Shown: positions 44,300-46,359 of the stretch, piece after piece
Layout: every line of letters begins with the position of its first letter
How positions within the stretch are numbered: the first letter of the stretch is position 1
From: a virus
Length of the DNA: 46,359 nucleotides
Strand: one strand, 5' to 3'
Virus record (IMG/VR): IMGVR_UViG_3300043468_001166
Span: 1-46,359 of that record
Made by a program: the position numbers and the translations under genes
The notes under the pieces: generated by a model
The model's input: only the letters and a program-made list of their open reading frames with translations
Told to the model about the DNA's origin: nothing
The model's database searches: none

Positions 44300-44698
44300 A
44301 TGAACGCATTTCAATTCGGCCAGTCGGTCGCGCAGTTTATTAAACAAGCTGACGACATGTACAACAAATACCAGTCCAGCGGTCACGCGGGGACAATGTC
44401 GTACGAGGACTTTTTAGAGGCCCACGACGACGGGCCGACACCGCCCCAAGCCCCGACAACGCCAGAAATGCCCTCGACACCCGCAGCACCAGCCCAGCCG
44501 CAAGGCGGTTTCTTTTCTCGCATGGGCGCGAAAGCAGACGCCGCAGTAGCTTTACCCGGTCAAGTCGCCAAGGGTGTTTACAATTGGGGCACCCGGCCGC
44601 TTAATCAATCGTATCCCAACACCTTTAACTCGGCGCCAAAACCACCCAATCCGCAGTGGGAAGCCCAGCGTCAAAACTTCGAAGGGTCGATGTTTTAG
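44300..44698 (+). CDS. Hypothetical protein with N-terminal FGQ motif (132 aa)
   Basis: ATG 44300. Starts MNAFQFGQSVAQFIKQADDM, very like the partial gene at 46275 (TPFEFGCQCSQFEKQS). Pro-rich middle (APTTPEMPSTPAAPAQPQGG) suggests a disordered linker. The repeated N-terminal motif could target proteins to the same compartment, such as the capsid. Confidence 0.7.
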   Translation: MNAFQFGQSVAQFIKQADDMYNKYQSSGHAGTMSYEDFLEAHDDGPTPPQAPTTPEMPSTPAAPAQPQGGFFSRMGAKADAAVALPGQVAKGVYNWGTRPLNQSYPNTFNSAPKPPNPQWEAQRQNFEGSMF

Positions 44699-44748
44699 GC
44701 GTAAATTAACGCAAAAAAACCCTCTGCGACAACCTATAGTCATACCTG

Positions 44749-44754
44749 TATAAT
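44749..44754 (+). promoter_or_regulatory. Candidate -10 box TATAAT
   Basis: TGTATAATC is a perfect -10 consensus, 39 bases before the ATG at 44793. No good -35 is clear. A sigma70-like promoter is plausible. Confidence 0.4.
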
Positions 44755-44792
44755 CAAGCCCTGCTGGCAAGGACGCCACAGGGAGAGCAGGC

Positions 44793-45140
44793 ATGGCAGC
44801 CAAATTTTACAATTACAAGATTCTCCTGTCGGCGCTCAAAAAAAAGTGCCCCGCGGCGTACCCAGTTAGCGTTCGTCGCGTTAAATTAACGAATTTTGAA
44901 GGGCGTTGCTGGAAACACGGCAAGCACTTTCATATTCAGGTCGACAGCAAGCTTGACGAACATCGGGCGATTGGCGTGCTTTTACACGAATGGGCGCACG
45001 CCCGGGCTTGGAATCACCGGCTAGACGCTGCCGATACCGACGAGCTTTTTAATAGCCTCGCTCACGACGCAACGTGGGGTGTGGCGTATGCCGAAGTGTA
45101 CGTCGTTTACGAGCGTGCGTTGACGGTTGCGCCGCTGTAA
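44793..45140 (+). CDS. HExxH zinc metalloprotease-like protein
   Basis: 115 residues after GGAGAGCAGG. HEWAH at 65-69 (H65, E66, H69) is the zinc/catalytic motif, with a hydrophobic strand IGVLLHEW before it. Its short form suits small phage metallopeptidases of the SprT/ImmA-like HExxH kinds. TAATG overlaps the next gene. Confidence 0.78.
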   Translation: MAAKFYNYKILLSALKKKCPAAYPVSVRRVKLTNFEGRCWKHGKHFHIQVDSKLDEHRAIGVLLHEWAHARAWNHRLDAADTDELFNSLAHDATWGVAYAEVYVVYERALTVAPL

Positions 45141-45391
45141 TGAGTGCGCGAAATAACGGTTCAGAGCCGCTTTCTCGGCAAACTCTGCTGTCTTGGGGCC
45201 GGTGCTGCGGGCGCAAATGCGTCAATTGCCCGTATATTCCTCGGCACAAACGCGGCGCTACAGAAACAACATTGGCTTGTATATGTTACGTCTGTGCGGG
45301 TACACTAGTAGAGATTCGCGGGAAACAAATTTGTAGCCAATGCCGCACAATTAATGAGACCTGTTGTGACGGCGGGCAGTGTCATTTTTAA
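45140..45391 (+). CDS. Cys-rich DUF5522-like protein (83 aa)
   Basis: ATG 45140 overlaps the previous TAA. The segment LLSWGRCCGRKCVNCPYIPR matches the DUF5522-type Cys motif (CC..GC..CPY). Two more CxxC groups (CYVCAG, CSQC) and a CCDGGQCHF end imply several zinc or disulfide sites. Function unknown. Confidence 0.7.
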   Translation: MSARNNGSEPLSRQTLLSWGRCCGRKCVNCPYIPRHKRGATETTLACICYVCAGTLVEIRGKQICSQCRTINETCCDGGQCHF

Positions 45392-45405
45392 CAACGAGTC
45401 TGCTC

Positions 45406-46263
45406 ATGCCGCCAGCATTTACGGCGTTATCGCTTTACAAAATTGCCGTCATGGAAGGCGCCCCCAATGTTCCAGAGCGCACGTGGGGGCAGTTTGGCCG
45501 ACAACTAGCATTTGGAAAGGGCCTTTCGCACATTCTCGATGCCGACAATCGCGGCATGGTGGCGGACGCGGCGCTGTATTCAAACCCATTTACTGGCGTT
45601 CCCACAGCCGTCCTCGATACTGGCCGCCATCTCTGGAACGGGCGATTTGGTAGTGCGCTCGGCTCGGCCGCGATGGGCACCGTAAGTTTTCTCCCCGGAG
45701 CTGGTAGCGCTCTTGGTGTCGCTGGCCGTGGTGCGCTTGGTGCGGCAAAGGGTGTAGCCGGTGCTGCGGCAAAGGGCGTCGCTGGTCAAGCTGCGCGATC
45801 TGCCGCCCGGCAAGCTACCAGTAGCGGAGCACGCGCCGTCACGAATACACTGGCCTCCGCCGGTCGCCGAATGGGTTCCAGCTCGCTCGACAATGCAGCG
45901 CTGGCAGCTAACAACTACGCGCGTTCTGGCGCCCAAGCTGTTGGTAACGCGCAGCGCTCATTTGTTCAAGGCGCTGAACAAATACTTCCCGGCGGTTTCC
46001 AGTACAAATCGTGGCAACACGGACTCCAGAATCCGCTGTCTAATGGCGCAGGTGGTTGGGGTATGCGGTCGCCTGTAGCTGGCGGCCGCTATTTGCCGTC
46101 AATAAGCAAGTCAGTGCGCTCCGGCATTGACACTGTCGCGCAGAATCCGCTGAGCTCGGCTACGTTCTTCCATGATTACGGCGCTGGCGGCGCATTCGAC
46201 CCAACGAATACGCAAGCGTACGACGACGCGCACAGACAATGGCTTAACGAACAATTCAAGTAA
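45406..46263 (+). CDS. Ala/Gly-rich probable virion protein (285 aa)
   Basis: ATG 45406, weak ribosome site. Gly/Ala-rich middle (GRGALGAAKGVAGAAAKGVA) and a C-terminal part with YLPSISKSVRSGIDTV. A Tyr/Gly motif near the end (FHDYGAGGAFDPTN). The style resembles internal virion or ejection-type proteins of large phages. No domain. Confidence 0.65.
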   Translation: MPPAFTALSLYKIAVMEGAPNVPERTWGQFGRQLAFGKGLSHILDADNRGMVADAALYSNPFTGVPTAVLDTGRHLWNGRFGSALGSAAMGTVSFLPGAGSALGVAGRGALGAAKGVAGAAAKGVAGQAARSAARQATSSGARAVTNTLASAGRRMGSSSLDNAALAANNYARSGAQAVGNAQRSFVQGAEQILPGGFQYKSWQHGLQNPLSNGAGGWGMRSPVAGGRYLPSISKSVRSGIDTVAQNPLSSATFFHDYGAGGAFDPTNTQAYDDAHRQWLNEQFK

Positions 46264-46274
46264 GAGTACACACT

Positions 46275-46359
46275 ATGACACCATTTGAATTTGGCTGCCA
46301 ATGCAGCCAGTTTGAAAAGCAATCGTTAAATCCAATTCTGGGCGGCTTGCTTCACGGCG
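46275..46359 (+). CDS. 5' end of protein with FG...QFEKQ motif (truncated)
   Basis: Starts at ATG 46275 and runs off the window. The first residues (TPFEFGCQCSQFEKQS) repeat the N-terminal motif of the 44300 protein, so it is probably a member of the same internal or virion protein set. Confidence 0.6.
   Translation, partial: MTPFEFGCQCSQFEKQSLNPILGGLLHG

Overview
The window is one stretch of a tailed-bacteriophage genome, probably a large one, with every recognisable gene on the + strand. No contiguous block of bacterial housekeeping genes is present. The phage assignment rests on long fibre proteins (two collagen-like, one of 1839 residues, two with LamG-type folds), six scattered tRNA genes, a tmRNA, dozens of tiny genes with overlapping starts and stops, and a thymidine kinase. 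The host cannot be fixed from sequence. A weak hint towards Planctomycetota comes only from the style of a few small secreted proteins.

Layout. Bases 1-21754 are a virion-fibre region: collagen-like proteins (296, 14885), the giant repeat fibre (3747), a small fibre (9503), LamG-type proteins (10384, 17348), two paralogous ~120-residue proteins (10013, 16978), a Cys-rich protein with Trp/Gly runs (19493) and a triple-repeat HYR-like protein (20894). A sulfotransferase-like gene (12363) and a small glycosyltransferase-like gene (13466) sit among them and may modify the virion or host surface. Bases 21819-24235 hold thymidine kinase and a GT4-type glycosyltransferase. Bases 24241-31710 are an early-type accessory region of tiny genes interleaved with tRNAs (Lys-UUU, Leu-UAA, Val-UAC, Ile-UAU, Glu-UUC and a UAG-anticodon tRNA) and a tmRNA, with a cREC-like and a HAD-like protein. 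Bases 31726-37800 contain two very large structured non-coding RNA candidates (about 1.0 kb and 0.67 kb), an HD hydrolase and a 2H-phosphoesterase-like protein. Bases 37848-46359 return to longer genes: a DUF6321-like protein, three secreted proteins (thioredoxin-like, trypsin-like) or CAP-domain proteins, an SF2/SNF2-type helicase and probable virion or internal proteins.

The main unexplained system is regulatory and RNA-based. A 35-bp element with fixed spacing (GCTAAAT, 17 bp, CATATY, then usually a TG-ending pentamer) occurs seven times between 24241 and 37255, always in intergenic DNA on the + strand. It precedes small genes and also both giant RNAs. In each RNA a strong hairpin begins at or within a few bases of the predicted transcription start. 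RNA B is closed by a 21-bp helix between segments over 400 bases apart, and RNA A ends in a tRNA-like T-arm followed by a T-run. Known phage RNAs of this size that lie near tRNAs are GOLLD and ROOL. I cannot match either family without a covariance search, so these may be divergent members or new classes. Around them the phage carries tRNAs, tmRNA and several proteins of families linked to RNA-end processing, which suggests a translation and RNA-repair module.
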